A DNA stretch of 24,291 nucleotides, taken from the NCBI GenBank assembly GCA_964524065.1, contig CAZGCB010000030.1, positions 1 through 24,291 of the forward strand, given 5' to 3'. The notes below the pieces were generated by a model that had not been told where the DNA came from, searched no databases, and worked only from the letters and a program-made list of their open reading frames with translations. Source of the stretch: CAZADA01 sp964524065 (GTDB taxonomy: Bacteria; Pseudomonadota; Alphaproteobacteria; Caulobacterales; Maricaulaceae). Both the position numbers and the translations under genes were made by a program. Positions within the stretch are counted from its first letter, which is position 1. Every line of letters begins with the position of its first letter. Below, piece after piece: positions 15,301-22,262 of this stretch.

Positions 15301-16737
15301 CGCGGCTTTGGAGGTGACGTTGAATTTGCCTTTGCGCGGCTGCAGGAATGTCATCAGCGTCGGGCGGATCAGGTGCAGCGCGAGCGCCGTCTCATAGACT
15401 TCGCCCCATAAGGGGTGGCGGAAGCGACCCTGCACGATGGTGGAGGAAATCGTCGCCACGATCAGATGCGGCAGCCCATAGGCGAGAACGGACCAGGCGG
15501 AGGCCTCAATCGTCCGTTGACCGAGGATCAAATAGGCCAAGGGCGCAATAAGAAGGATGAGGCGTGGCAACGGAAACATGAAATGAATCATGGCGTTGGC
15601 GTAACAGACGCGTTGCGCCAAACTGAGGCCGCGCCCGACAAACGGGTTGTCGAGCATGAAGATTTGCAGCATCCCGCGCGCCCAGCGCATGCGCTGGCCG
15701 ATGTGCACGGACAAAGACTCCGTCGCCAAGCCCGACGCGAGCGGCTGGCGCAGATAGGCGGTGTCCCAGCCACGGCGTTGCAGCTTGAGCGATGTGTGGG
15801 CGTCCTCCGTCACCGTCTCAACGGCGATGCCGCCCACCTGCTCCAGGGCGGTGCGGCGTATCACGGCGCAGGAGCCGCAAAAGAAGGACGCATTCCAAAA
15901 GTCGTTGCCGTTTTGAATGAGGCCGTAAAACAGCAACCCTTCGTTGGGGACATCCGCGGCCCCTCGAAGGTTTTTCTCAAACGCGTCTTGATTGTAAAAG
16001 TAATGCGGCGTCTGGACCAAGGCGAGGTTGGCGTTGGCGATAAACCCGCCCACGGTCATCTGAAGAAAGCCGTTGGTCGGCACGTGATCGCAATCAAAAA
16101 TGGCGATCAAATCGCCATCGGTTTTGGTCATGGCGTGGTTGAGATTGCCGGCTTTGGCGTGCTTGTTGTCGGGCCGATCCAGATATTCAACGCCCGCTTG
16201 CGCGGCGAAGTCGCGAAAGTCTTGGCGTTTTCCGTCATCGAGGATGTAGATCTTAAATTTGTCGGCCGGGTAGTTGATCTCTTTCGCCGCCAGCACGGTG
16301 GCGCGGACGACCGACAAATCCTCATTGTACGTCGGAATATAGATATCGACCGTGGGCCAGAGGTTTTGATCGTTCGGCAGCGGTGTCGGCTTGCGGTCGC
16401 GCATGGGGATGGTGGAGGTGAAGCTCAGCACCAGGACCACCCACAAATACAGCTCGGCCACGAACATGGTGATGCTGATGGTCCCGCTGAGCAGCGTGTC
16501 GGTGTTCAGCGTTTCAGTCGCGCGCCAATAGATGTAGCGGGTAGAGGCCAGCGCCGCCAAAATCGCGACGAGGACCCGGCCCGTCGGCGTGCGGTGCAGG
16601 CTCACCATTAGGGCCGCGCCCACCAACACGACGCCGAGAAGCGCTTGCTGCAGCGCGGTCAGCGGCGTGATGACGACCAACGCCGCCAGCGCCAGCCCGA
16701 GCAGCGCCGTGGGCGTCGCCCAATCAAGCCGCGGCAT
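12382..16737 (-). CDS. bcsAB: Fused cellulose synthase catalytic and periplasmic subunits (BcsA-BcsB), 1451 aa
   Basis: The BcsA part (about 1-690) polymerises UDP-glucose into cellulose and extrudes it across the inner membrane. Two N-terminal hydrophobic blocks precede a GT2 domain with DDGK (Asp167-168), DCD (215-217), FFCGS (about 285), TED (310-312) and QRMRW (348-352). More membrane helices and the gating loop FNVTSK (472-477) follow. A PilZ-like region (about 545-640) lacks the c-di-GMP residues. A hydrophobic, signal-like segment (about 692-710) leads into BcsB (about 715-1400): carbohydrate-binding and flavodoxin-like periplasmic domains, then a C-terminal membrane anchor. Start ATG 16737 overlaps the bcsQ stop by 14 nt; an upstream extension in frame is only a shadow of bcsQ. 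Acetobacteraceae have a comparable AcsAB fusion (about 1550 aa). Confidence 0.95.
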   Translation of the reverse strand: MPRLDWATPTALLGLALAALVVITPLTALQQALLGVVLVGAALMVSLHRTPTGRVLVAILAALASTRYIYWRATETLNTDTLLSGTISITMFVAELYLWVVLVLSFTSTIPMRDRKPTPLPNDQNLWPTVDIYIPTYNEDLSVVRATVLAAKEINYPADKFKIYILDDGKRQDFRDFAAQAGVEYLDRPDNKHAKAGNLNHAMTKTDGDLIAIFDCDHVPTNGFLQMTVGGFIANANLALVQTPHYFYNQDAFEKNLRGAADVPNEGLLFYGLIQNGNDFWNASFFCGSCAVIRRTALEQVGGIAVETVTEDAHTSLKLQRRGWDTAYLRQPLASGLATESLSVHIGQRMRWARGMLQIFMLDNPFVGRGLSLAQRVCYANAMIHFMFPLPRLILLIAPLAYLILGQRTIEASAWSVLAYGLPHLIVATISSTIVQGRFRHPLWGEVYETALALHLIRPTLMTFLQPRKGKFNVTSKAASDGLVRLDWSILKWHIGLLAVMIAAMIYGLAAIAFFNLPTDDIATTALNVFWAAISCLFLLVTVAVGVERPGRGERTPIGAILDAVLHCTDGRAVPVQTRLASMGEVHCALPAGKADEIVGLEMRSGARDYAYAQVEDASREGDQLRLAIRAESLEQEQMLANVILGRTNAWASWDQWRTGSFMDSMRNAGLAIGGLVDWVKTTLRTSRRAQLRAAAVTLAVAGLSALLIVDGARAQAPGSRSLSLAGAAGHHTSTEHRNVTLSLDDFGILQPLRLQGSSNTRGVGFTLRSDEAVVSARFAIRVAYSPHLDPSNSQLTISLNGEAVHSHILNPLSGSKAVVEFDVNPYLFLPDNNVVFQLTARRSGEDAACEDDAVVWAQISNTSQLFLTVGRQSLPPDLSYLPRPFFDPRDATALELPFVFSRRPSAGVIKAAAVTASYWGVESHYRGADFPVSFNRLPATDAVVFLTPEEPVSGLAAPRIAGPSLAIVENPVNRRARLLLVMGRNDEELNEAARALSLGAQVFSRESATVRAPQVDQRRAYDAPRWVPTDRPVRLGELAAAQELEGRGVAPGVLGVNFLTAPDFFPWGHRQAELRVRYRAPGEQWIDVRRSRLDVLLNDKFVETLPLNAHTRGLNFAGANLGGDQGRGAKVALPPYLIYGQSQLQFYFDLQVRDHASCGVPPGELRSAIDLDSTADFSKLHRFTQMPNLAFLAQSGFPFTKYADLSETAVVLSPDFREADLEALFGLMGLFGAKTGYPGTRVEILFPGDVRAAADRDILLIGTFDSQPLFADWADAAPVRFSGDIAEIQTRRGPEKLLGAFTSAASDRLDGPARISAPMQSLSSILTSYESPLKARRTVVAMMASTGDGLLEVSRALRSPTRAAEVQGDLITVTDSDISAYLVARPYHVGRLPPVTHVQWWLSENVMVLNGALVTSTALMLLGGVGVLRRRARKLAEHDDNLAKTLNSDS

Positions 16738-17515
16738 TGGAACGCACCGAAGCGGGTTGAGCAGCGCTGTCCGGCGTCGCGGCGTTCGCGCGATCCTCCA
16801 CCGCTGCGGCGTCCCGGGCGAACAGGGGCGCTTGCAGCCGCTGCGCCAGGGCGTTGATGTCACGCGCGCCCTGACTGTGTTCGCTCGCGGCCGGCGCCAG
16901 AACCGCGCCGTCGGCCGCCGCGTCGGCGATGGCGGCGTCGGCGACGATCCGGCCGAGATGATGGTCGCCGAACAAATCTTGGACGAGCGTATCGACATCG
17001 CGCGACAGCGCGCGGCGTGGATCGAACTGGTTCAGGCACACAAGGGGAAGTGCGACGGGCCCGGCCCCTTCATCGCCCTCGGCTGGTTTGGTGAGGGCGC
17101 TGGCGCTGAGCAAGCTGGCGGCGTCCGCCCGCATCACGAGGAGCACGACAGGCCCGTCCTCCCCGCTCCGCAAGACCGCGGCGGGTTGCACGCCCATATC
17201 GACGACGACCAGCGCATCCGGGCGGGTCTCTTGCGCCCGTCGCGCCAGGGCGCCGGCTGCCTCGACGCTAAAGTCCTGGAGGGCTGCGACGATGAGATGA
17301 GCGCCCGCTCGCGCGCCCGTCTCCCACACCGCATCGGCGGCGGTGATCGCGCCGTCACCGTCGCGTTCAGCGAAAAACAAATCCAGATCAGCCTGGTGCG
17401 CGCCGGTGAGCAGCAGCGTCTCACGCCCGGCCTCGGCCGCGGCGGCCGCCAGGTGCGCGGCCACCGTGCTCGTACCGGCTCCGCCCCGCTGAGCGGTCAC
17501 ATAGAGTAACGCCAT
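16724..17515 (-). CDS. bcsQ: BcsQ/YhjQ-type MinD-like accessory protein of cellulose synthesis, 263 aa
   Basis: A MinD/ParA-fold protein whose P-loop reads RGGAGTST: the signature Lys is Arg and the Walker Lys is Thr. From memory, E. coli BcsQ has the same peculiarity (RGGVGTTS). That, plus its place directly before bcsA, supports the assignment over a generic ParA. Later segments are VVVDMGVQP (Walker B-like) and LPLVCLNQFDPRRAL. In E. coli, BcsQ with BcsR is needed for assembly and polar placement of the synthase. The start ATG 17515 follows GAGGGCATTGGC. Its stop overlaps the bcsAB start (ATGCCGCGGCTTGA), a clear sign of coupled translation. The last 30 residues are Ala-rich and probably disordered. 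Confidence 0.85.
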   Translation of the reverse strand: MALLYVTAQRGGAGTSTVAAHLAAAAAEAGRETLLLTGAHQADLDLFFAERDGDGAITAADAVWETGARAGAHLIVAALQDFSVEAAGALARRAQETRPDALVVVDMGVQPAAVLRSGEDGPVVLLVMRADAASLLSASALTKPAEGDEGAGPVALPLVCLNQFDPRRALSRDVDTLVQDLFGDHHLGRIVADAAIADAAADGAVLAPAASEHSQGARDINALAQRLQAPLFARDAAAVEDRANAATPDSAAQPASVRSNAAA

Positions 17516-17598
17516 GCCAATGCCCTCAATCCGCGCGTCTGCATCGCCATGGTGCGCGCTTGGGGCAAAAAAACCTTAAACGGTCGCGGGTGCGTTGT

Positions 17599-17859
17599 TC
17601 ATTGTGCGGTGCGGGAGGACGTTAACCCTTGCAGCAAACGTCGCGTCGGGCGCGCCGACGCGGGAGCCGCAGGGCGCTGGGAGCCCGGTGCGGCCGGCGT
17701 TTGCGCGACCACGCGCTCACCAGCGCGGGTTTGTCCGTCCAGCATGCGCAGACGTGCGGCGGCGGCGTGGGCGCGCGATTGGCGGCGGCAATCGCGAAAG
17801 GCGTGCTGCTCGCTGAGCAGGGCGGCGGCGGCGGTCGGGCGGGCGTTAGGCGACGTCAT
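17599..17859 (-). CDS. Possible small protein upstream of bcsQ, 86 aa
   Basis: This ORF has an ATG with a good ribosome-binding sequence (GAGG, 6 nt upstream) and ends 83 nt before bcsQ on the same strand. Codons mostly end in G or C, as in its neighbours. The N-terminal half reads as a helix (ALLSEQHAFRDCRRQSRAHA, then AAARLRMLDGQ), and the C-terminal half is Pro/Ala/Arg-rich. E. coli has the 62-aa BcsR in this position, but I see no similarity to it. It may be an unrecognised BcsQ partner or merely a chance ORF in GC-rich DNA. The T-rich stretch on the minus strand at 17572-17578 between it and bcsQ has no clear stem before it. Confidence 0.4.
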   Translation of the reverse strand: MTSPNARPTAAAALLSEQHAFRDCRRQSRAHAAAARLRMLDGQTRAGERVVAQTPAAPGSQRPAAPASARPTRRLLQGLTSSRTAQ

Positions 17860-18204
17860 GGCGAACCTCAAGCATTGGCTGACAGCGCATGGTGCGGCGC
17901 CGCGAGCGCAGGCGATCATTTCGTTTCGCGACGGCTTTGTTGGGCCGGTCGCCGGCGCTGTGTCCCTCGCAAGGCGTGGGCCAAACCGGCCGCCGCCCAG
18001 CAAATCCAGGGGAAGGCGTCGCCCTCACGCGCCGCGCCGGTCGGGTCGAGCGGCGCAAAACGCAGCATGCGCCTTCATTTGCGTCCCGATGCGGCGCCAT
18101 TCGTGCACGTTTGTGGGCGTAGTCTGACGGTCGACAGGCGCTGGAGCGCCCGATGCCGAGACAGGGAAACTGGGGCGCCAACCCCGGCGCAAGAGCTGAT
18201 GCGT
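17860..18204. other. Intergenic region between the bcs operon and bcsZ
   Basis: This 345-bp stretch should contain the promoters of the divergent bcs operon and bcsZ. Frames open here on both strands have poor composition and no family signature. One plus-strand ORF begins at ATG 17858, sharing its CATG with the minus-strand ATG at 17859, and runs to 18127; its first 40 codons look passable but the rest is Arg/Pro-rich noise. A small hairpin (GGCGC 18137-18141, GCGCC 18146-18150) lies 55 nt before bcsZ. I could not identify a convincing -35/-10 pair for either direction. Confidence 0.35.
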
Positions 18205-19260
18205 ATGATGTTCCGTTTTCGCTTCGCCTTCGCACAACGACTGGCGGCCTGTGTGGTGATCCTCTGCGCGCCGTTGGGAGCGGCGGCTGATTTTGCGCGC
18301 GACTGGCGGGTTTATAAGGCGAACTTCCTCACCGAGGATGGACGCATCATCGACACCGGCAATGACGGCATCTCTCACACCGAGGGCCAGGGCACCGGCA
18401 TGCTGTTCGCCGCCCTCGCCGATGATCGCGCCGCCTTCGACGCCATGTGGGCCTGGACGCAAGAACATTTGGCGCGTCCCGATGCGGTATTCGCGTGGAA
18501 GTGGGATCCCGCGTCCGAGCCGCGCGTGCCGGATCTCAACAACGCCACCGATGGCGATTTGCTCATCGCTTGGGCGCTGCTGGAGGCGTATGCGCAATGG
18601 GGCGAGGCGGCCCATCGCGAGGCGGCGCAGGCCATCGCCGCCGCGCTGGAGGCCCAGGCCGTGCGCCGCGGGACGGGCTTTGTCGCGCTGAAGCCGGCGG
18701 TGGAGTATTTCGCGCTAGAGGACGGGATCGTGCTCAACCCGTCTTACTATGTTTTTGCAGCCCTGCGGGCCTTGGCGGAGCGGACCGGCCGGCCGCTGTT
18801 TGCGGACTTGTATCGCGATGGACTGCTTCTGCTGGAGCGCGCCGCCTTTGGCGCGGAGGCTCTGCCGCCCGATTGGATGACGCTGAGCGATGCCGGCGAG
18901 ATGGCGCTGTGGGACAAGCGTCCGCCGCGGTTCGGCTATGAGGCCATTCGCGTGCCGCTTTATCTCATTTGGGCCGGCGAGTGTGACGTCCCGGCCGTGG
19001 CGCGGGTGAAGGCGGCCTGGGATCGCCGCGCGCCCGCGGGCGCGCCGCCGCCTTCCTTTATCGATTTCACGGGGGCGGAGATCCCCGGCTATCGCGCCTC
19101 GGCCGGCTTTCTCGCCGTGCGCGCCCTCGTGGACGCGTGCTCAGCTGGCGAGATGTCGGGCGCCGGCGTGCCGGCCCTGTCCTATGGGGAAGACTATTAT
19201 GGCGCGAGCCTGGTGATCTTTGCGCGTCTGGCCGCCATCGCGAATGGATGGGAGCGCTGA
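18205..19260 (+). CDS. bcsZ: BcsZ: periplasmic endo-1,4-beta-glucanase, GH8 family, 351 aa
   Basis: BcsZ is a cellulase of cellulose-synthesis clusters that trims or edits the polymer in the periplasm. A signal peptide (about 1-28, ending LGAAA) precedes the (alpha/alpha)6 GH8 domain. HTEGQGTGM holds the general acid Glu60. NNATDGDLLIAWALLEA (Asp116, Asp118) and LNPSYYVFAAL line the cleft. The segment GYEAIRVPLYL puts Glu246 where E. coli BcsZ has its catalytic Asp (YDAIRV). The start is taken as ATG 18205, nine nt after AAGAG; ATG 18199 is an alternative. It is separated from bcsQ by the shared upstream region and oriented oppositely, unlike the bcsRQABZC order in E. coli. Confidence 0.92.
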   Translation: MMFRFRFAFAQRLAACVVILCAPLGAAADFARDWRVYKANFLTEDGRIIDTGNDGISHTEGQGTGMLFAALADDRAAFDAMWAWTQEHLARPDAVFAWKWDPASEPRVPDLNNATDGDLLIAWALLEAYAQWGEAAHREAAQAIAAALEAQAVRRGTGFVALKPAVEYFALEDGIVLNPSYYVFAALRALAERTGRPLFADLYRDGLLLLERAAFGAEALPPDWMTLSDAGEMALWDKRPPRFGYEAIRVPLYLIWAGECDVPAVARVKAAWDRRAPAGAPPPSFIDFTGAEIPGYRASAGFLAVRALVDACSAGEMSGAGVPALSYGEDYYGASLVIFARLAAIANGWER

Positions 19261-19275
19261 GCCGGCGGGGCTTTT
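19260..19275 (+). terminator. Weak terminator-like hairpin after bcsZ
   Basis: AGCC (19260-19263) pairs with GGCT (19269-19272) across five bases and is followed by three further T residues. The stem is short, so termination would be inefficient at best. prfA begins 34 nt later. Confidence 0.25.
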
Positions 19276-19308
19276 CACCCTCGGCGGGGCGGCGTATTGA
19301 CGGCGGTC

Positions 19309-20385
19309 ATGGCCGTTTCGGAAAGCAAACTCACCCAAGTCGTCGATCGCTTTGAGCAGGTGGAGGCCCGTATGGGGGCCGTCACCGACGCCGAAGAGAT
19401 CGTCCAGCTGTCCAAAGAGCACGCCCGCCTTGCGCCGGTGGCCGATGCTGTGCGTCGCCTGAAGGCCATGCGTCAGGAGATTGAGGACCTGGCGGCCCTC
19501 AGCGCCGATGATGGCGCTGATGCCGAAATGATCGCCATGGCCGAGGAGGAGGGCCGCGAACTGCGCGCCCAGCTGCCAGAGCTGGAGCGGGAGGTGCAGC
19601 TGCTGCTGATCCCGCGCGACAAGGATGACGACGCTAATGTGATCCTGGAAATCCGCGCCGGCACGGGTGGGGATGAGGCGGCGCTGTTTGCGGGCGATTT
19701 GCTGCGCATGTACCAGCGCCACGCCTCGGTGCATGGCTGGCGCATTGAGGTGGTGTCCGAAAGCTCGGGCGATGCCGGCGGCTATAAGGAAATCATCGCC
19801 AATGTCGGCGGCGAAGGCGTGTTTGGCCGCCTGAAATGGGAAAGCGGCGTGCACCGCGTGCAGCGCGTGCCGGCGACCGAAAGCCAGGGCCGCGTGCACA
19901 CTTCCGCGGCCACCGTGGCGGTGCTGCCGGAGCCCGAAGATGTCGACATCGAGGTGCGCAATGAGGACATCCGCATCGACACCATGCGCGCCTCCGGCGC
20001 GGGCGGGCAGCACGTCAACACCACGGATTCGGCCGTGCGCATCACCCACATTCCCACCGGCATCGTAGTGACCAGTTCAGAAAAATCCCAGCACCAAAAC
20101 CGCGCCATCGCCATGCAGGTGCTGAAGACGCGCCTCTATGACATGGAGCGCGAGCGCGCCCAGACCGAACGCGCCGATGCGCGCAAATCCCAAGTCGGCT
20201 CCGGCGACCGCTCGGAGAAAATCCGCACCTATAATTTCCCGGAGAACCGCGTCTCCGATCACCGCATCAAACTCACCCTGCACAAGCTGTCGCAAATCCT
20301 GGATGGCGAGGGCTTGGACGAGGTGATCGACGCCCTCGCCTCTGAGGACCAAGCCGCCAAACTCGCGGCCATGGAGGAGGGGTGA
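19309..20385 (+). CDS. prfA: Peptide chain release factor 1, 358 aa
   Basis: RF1 recognises UAA and UAG stop codons and triggers peptidyl-tRNA hydrolysis. The stop-codon-reading PxT motif of RF1 is present as PAT (residues 188-190), within RVPATESQGRVHTSAATV. The catalytic GGQ is at 232-234 in GAGGQHVN. The RF2 SPF motif is absent, which settles the assignment. The N-terminal helical domain and the C-terminal GDRSEKIRTYNFPENRVSDHRI are standard. I start at ATG 19309, giving the family's usual length; a TTG at 19297 with an upstream GGGG is an alternative. In many bacteria prmC, the RF glutamine methyltransferase, follows directly; here it does not. Confidence 0.95.
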   Translation: MAVSESKLTQVVDRFEQVEARMGAVTDAEEIVQLSKEHARLAPVADAVRRLKAMRQEIEDLAALSADDGADAEMIAMAEEEGRELRAQLPELEREVQLLLIPRDKDDDANVILEIRAGTGGDEAALFAGDLLRMYQRHASVHGWRIEVVSESSGDAGGYKEIIANVGGEGVFGRLKWESGVHRVQRVPATESQGRVHTSAATVAVLPEPEDVDIEVRNEDIRIDTMRASGAGGQHVNTTDSAVRITHIPTGIVVTSSEKSQHQNRAIAMQVLKTRLYDMERERAQTERADARKSQVGSGDRSEKIRTYNFPENRVSDHRIKLTLHKLSQILDGEGLDEVIDALASEDQAAKLAAMEEG

Positions 20386-20462
20386 CGCCCGTCAAAAGGC
20401 GCAATGACGCGGCGCATCAAAGGGGGCATGGTGCCGGCGTTTGAGACGCTTAGGACACGCCC

Positions 20463-21350
20463 ATGACCCTCGCTGACGCCCCTGCTCCCGCCGCCGCCGA
20501 GCGCACCCAGATCTATGAGACGTTCCGTGTGGAGCAGGACGGTCCGGTCGCCACTCTCACCTTGTCGCGCCCGCAAAAGCGCAACGCCTTGGCGCGGTCC
20601 TTTTGGATCGATCTGCCGGCGGCGGTGAAAGCGCTGTCGGACGCCGGCGAGACGCGCGTGCTGATCATCCAGGCCGAAGGGCCGCACTTCACCGCGGGCA
20701 TGGACATTTCCGTGTTCGCCGAGGGGCCGCTGAATCCGGAAAGTTCGCCCCAGCGCGAAGCCTTCATGACGCAAATCCATGAATTGCAGGACGCGTTCAC
20801 CGCCCTGGAAAAGGCGCGCTTTCCCGTCATTGCGGCGGTGCAGGGCTATTGCCTGGGCGCGGGGGTGGACATGATCACCGCCTGCGATTTGCGCTATTGC
20901 ACCGCCGATGCGAGCTTCCGCATCGAAGAAATCAATATTGGCATGACGGCGGATGTGGGCACCTTGCAGCGCTTGCCGAAAATCATCCCCGAAGGCCTGG
21001 CCCGCGAGTTGGCCTATCTTGGCGACACCTTAGACGCGCACCGGGCAGATCGCATGGGCCTTGTCAATGGCGTGCTCCCCGACACGACGGCGCTCCAAGC
21101 GCACGCGCTGGAGGTGGCCCGCAAAATCGCCTCCAAGCCGCCGCTGGCGATTACCGGGACAAAACAAGCGCTGAACTACGCCCGCGATCACTCGGTGGAC
21201 GAAAGCCTCGCCCAAATGCGGTTGTTGCAGGCGTCGATTTGGAGCCCCGCTGATATGATGGAAGCGTTCAGCGCGCGCGCGGAAAAGCGTGATGGGACGT
21301 ATGTCGCGCTCGCCAAGGCTCCGACATTTCGCACCGATGGCGACGACTGA
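20463..21350 (+). CDS. Crotonase-family enzyme, probably delta(3,5)-delta(2,4)-dienoyl-CoA isomerase, 295 aa
   Basis: A crotonase-fold protein acting on acyl-CoA. HFTAGMDISVF supplies the first oxyanion-hole segment and GYCLGAGVD the second. Asp136 (GVD), Glu156 (EEIN) and Asp164 (TADVG) have the same spacing as the three acidic residues of rat ECH1 (Asp176, Glu196, Asp204). The flanking TADVGTLQRLPKII resembles ECH1 strongly. That points to dienoyl-CoA isomerisation in oxidation of unsaturated fatty acids rather than simple enoyl-CoA hydration, although bacterial relatives are usually annotated as enoyl-CoA hydratase. The AGGA at 20452-20455 supports the start. It may be co-transcribed with prfA (77-bp gap) and the nitroreductase (68-bp gap). 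Confidence 0.85.
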   Translation: MTLADAPAPAAAERTQIYETFRVEQDGPVATLTLSRPQKRNALARSFWIDLPAAVKALSDAGETRVLIIQAEGPHFTAGMDISVFAEGPLNPESSPQREAFMTQIHELQDAFTALEKARFPVIAAVQGYCLGAGVDMITACDLRYCTADASFRIEEINIGMTADVGTLQRLPKIIPEGLARELAYLGDTLDAHRADRMGLVNGVLPDTTALQAHALEVARKIASKPPLAITGTKQALNYARDHSVDESLAQMRLLQASIWSPADMMEAFSARAEKRDGTYVALAKAPTFRTDGDD

Positions 21351-21418
21351 CGCTGCAGGCCTCGCCGCTTGAGCAGCCTTCGCTTTCGTTCCGCCGCCTC
21401 CGTTTAAGGACACGCCCC

Positions 21419-22090
21419 ATGCACGTCACCGACGCGATCATGCACCGCATCTCCACCCGCGCCTTCCTCGACAAACCCGTCAGCGAGACGCAGGTGCGCG
21501 AGGTTCTCGACATCGCCCGCTATTCACCCTCCGGCGGCAATCTCCAACCCTGGCGTGTCGATGTGGTGATGGGCCCCGCGCGCGATCGCTTGATCGCGGC
21601 CGCCGCAAAGGATTTGGAGGGCAATCCCTTCGCTGGCGAGGGGGAGTTGGCGATCTACCCGCCCAAGCTGTGGGATCCCTATCGCACGCGCCGCTTTGAG
21701 GTGGGCGAGGACATGTACGCATTGCTCGGCATCGCCCGCGAAGACAAGACGGCGCGCCTGCTGTGGCTGGCGAACAATTACAAGTTTTTCGGCGCGCCAG
21801 TGGGCTTGTTCTTTTCGCTCGATCGCCGGTTCGACAAAGGGCAGTGGACGCATTTGGGCATGTTTATGCAGACGCTGGCGCTTGTCGCGGCTGAAAAAGG
21901 CCTCGCCACATGTATGCAAGAGGCGTGGAACGCGCAGGCTAAAACCGTGTCGACGTTTTTGGGCCTGCCGCAGGAGCAACAGCTCTATTGCGGCATGGCG
22001 CTTGGCTACGCGGACCCGCAGGCCGCCGTGAACACGCTGCGCTCCAAGCGGGCGGATGTGGATGAGTTCACAAGCTTCCACACCAACTAG
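21419..22090 (+). CDS. Nitroreductase-family FMN oxidoreductase, 223 aa
   Basis: A flavoenzyme using NAD(P)H to reduce nitro, quinone or related substrates. The N-terminal RISTRAF provides FMN phosphate contacts, SPSGGNLQPW (residues 36-45) is the canonical FMN-binding loop, and LATCMQEAWN and YCGMALGYAD are typical C-terminal segments. The natural substrate cannot be deduced. AAGGA at 21406-21410 supports the start. Its leader AGGACACGCCCC-ATG nearly repeats that of the preceding crotonase gene. A T-rich terminator overlaps its stop codon, so it ends a transcription unit. Confidence 0.9.
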   Translation: MHVTDAIMHRISTRAFLDKPVSETQVREVLDIARYSPSGGNLQPWRVDVVMGPARDRLIAAAAKDLEGNPFAGEGELAIYPPKLWDPYRTRRFEVGEDMYALLGIAREDKTARLLWLANNYKFFGAPVGLFFSLDRRFDKGQWTHLGMFMQTLALVAAEKGLATCMQEAWNAQAKTVSTFLGLPQEQQLYCGMALGYADPQAAVNTLRSKRADVDEFTSFHTN

Positions 22091-22115
22091 CGGGCGGCTG
22101 GCGCTGGGTTTTTTT
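22087..22115 (+). terminator. Intrinsic terminator after the nitroreductase
   Basis: CTAGCG (22087-22092) pairs with CGCTGG (22102-22107), with one wobble, across a 9-base loop, and a run of seven T (22109-22115) follows. The left arm includes the TAG stop codon of the nitroreductase. This is the best rho-independent terminator in the window and separates the prfA-side genes from the fatty-acid genes. Confidence 0.55.
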
Positions 22116-22123
22116 GACAAAAG

Positions 22124-22152
22124 ATGACAGCGTCCCGTCGGGGCGCTAACAC
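22124..22152 (+). promoter_or_regulatory. Candidate promoter for fabG
   Basis: ATGACAG (22124-22130) and GCTAACAC (22145-22152) are separated by 14 bases. They approximate the TTGACGS-N(10-14)-GCTANAWC housekeeping promoter described in Caulobacter, with one mismatch in the -10 box. It lies just after the terminator and about 110 nt before the fabG start, where a promoter is needed. Confidence 0.35.
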
Positions 22153-22262
22153 CCGCGCTGACCGTCACGGTGCGGCGTCCGCTCTGTCCCTCGAGCGGGG
22201 ACGCCCGCGCTCCCACCCCCGCGTTGAACGCGCCGCGTCACCGCCCCGCAAGGAGATGTTCC

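Noticed and set aside
16738..16998. N-terminal extension of bcsAB by 87 residues
   Set aside because: The extension lies over bcsQ in another frame and reads as Arg/Pro/Ser noise; ATG 16737 gives a normal BcsA start and a 14-nt coupling overlap.
17629..18198. Long N-terminal extension of bcsZ
   Set aside because: The extension lacks any domain, and the signal peptide begins only at about 18205.
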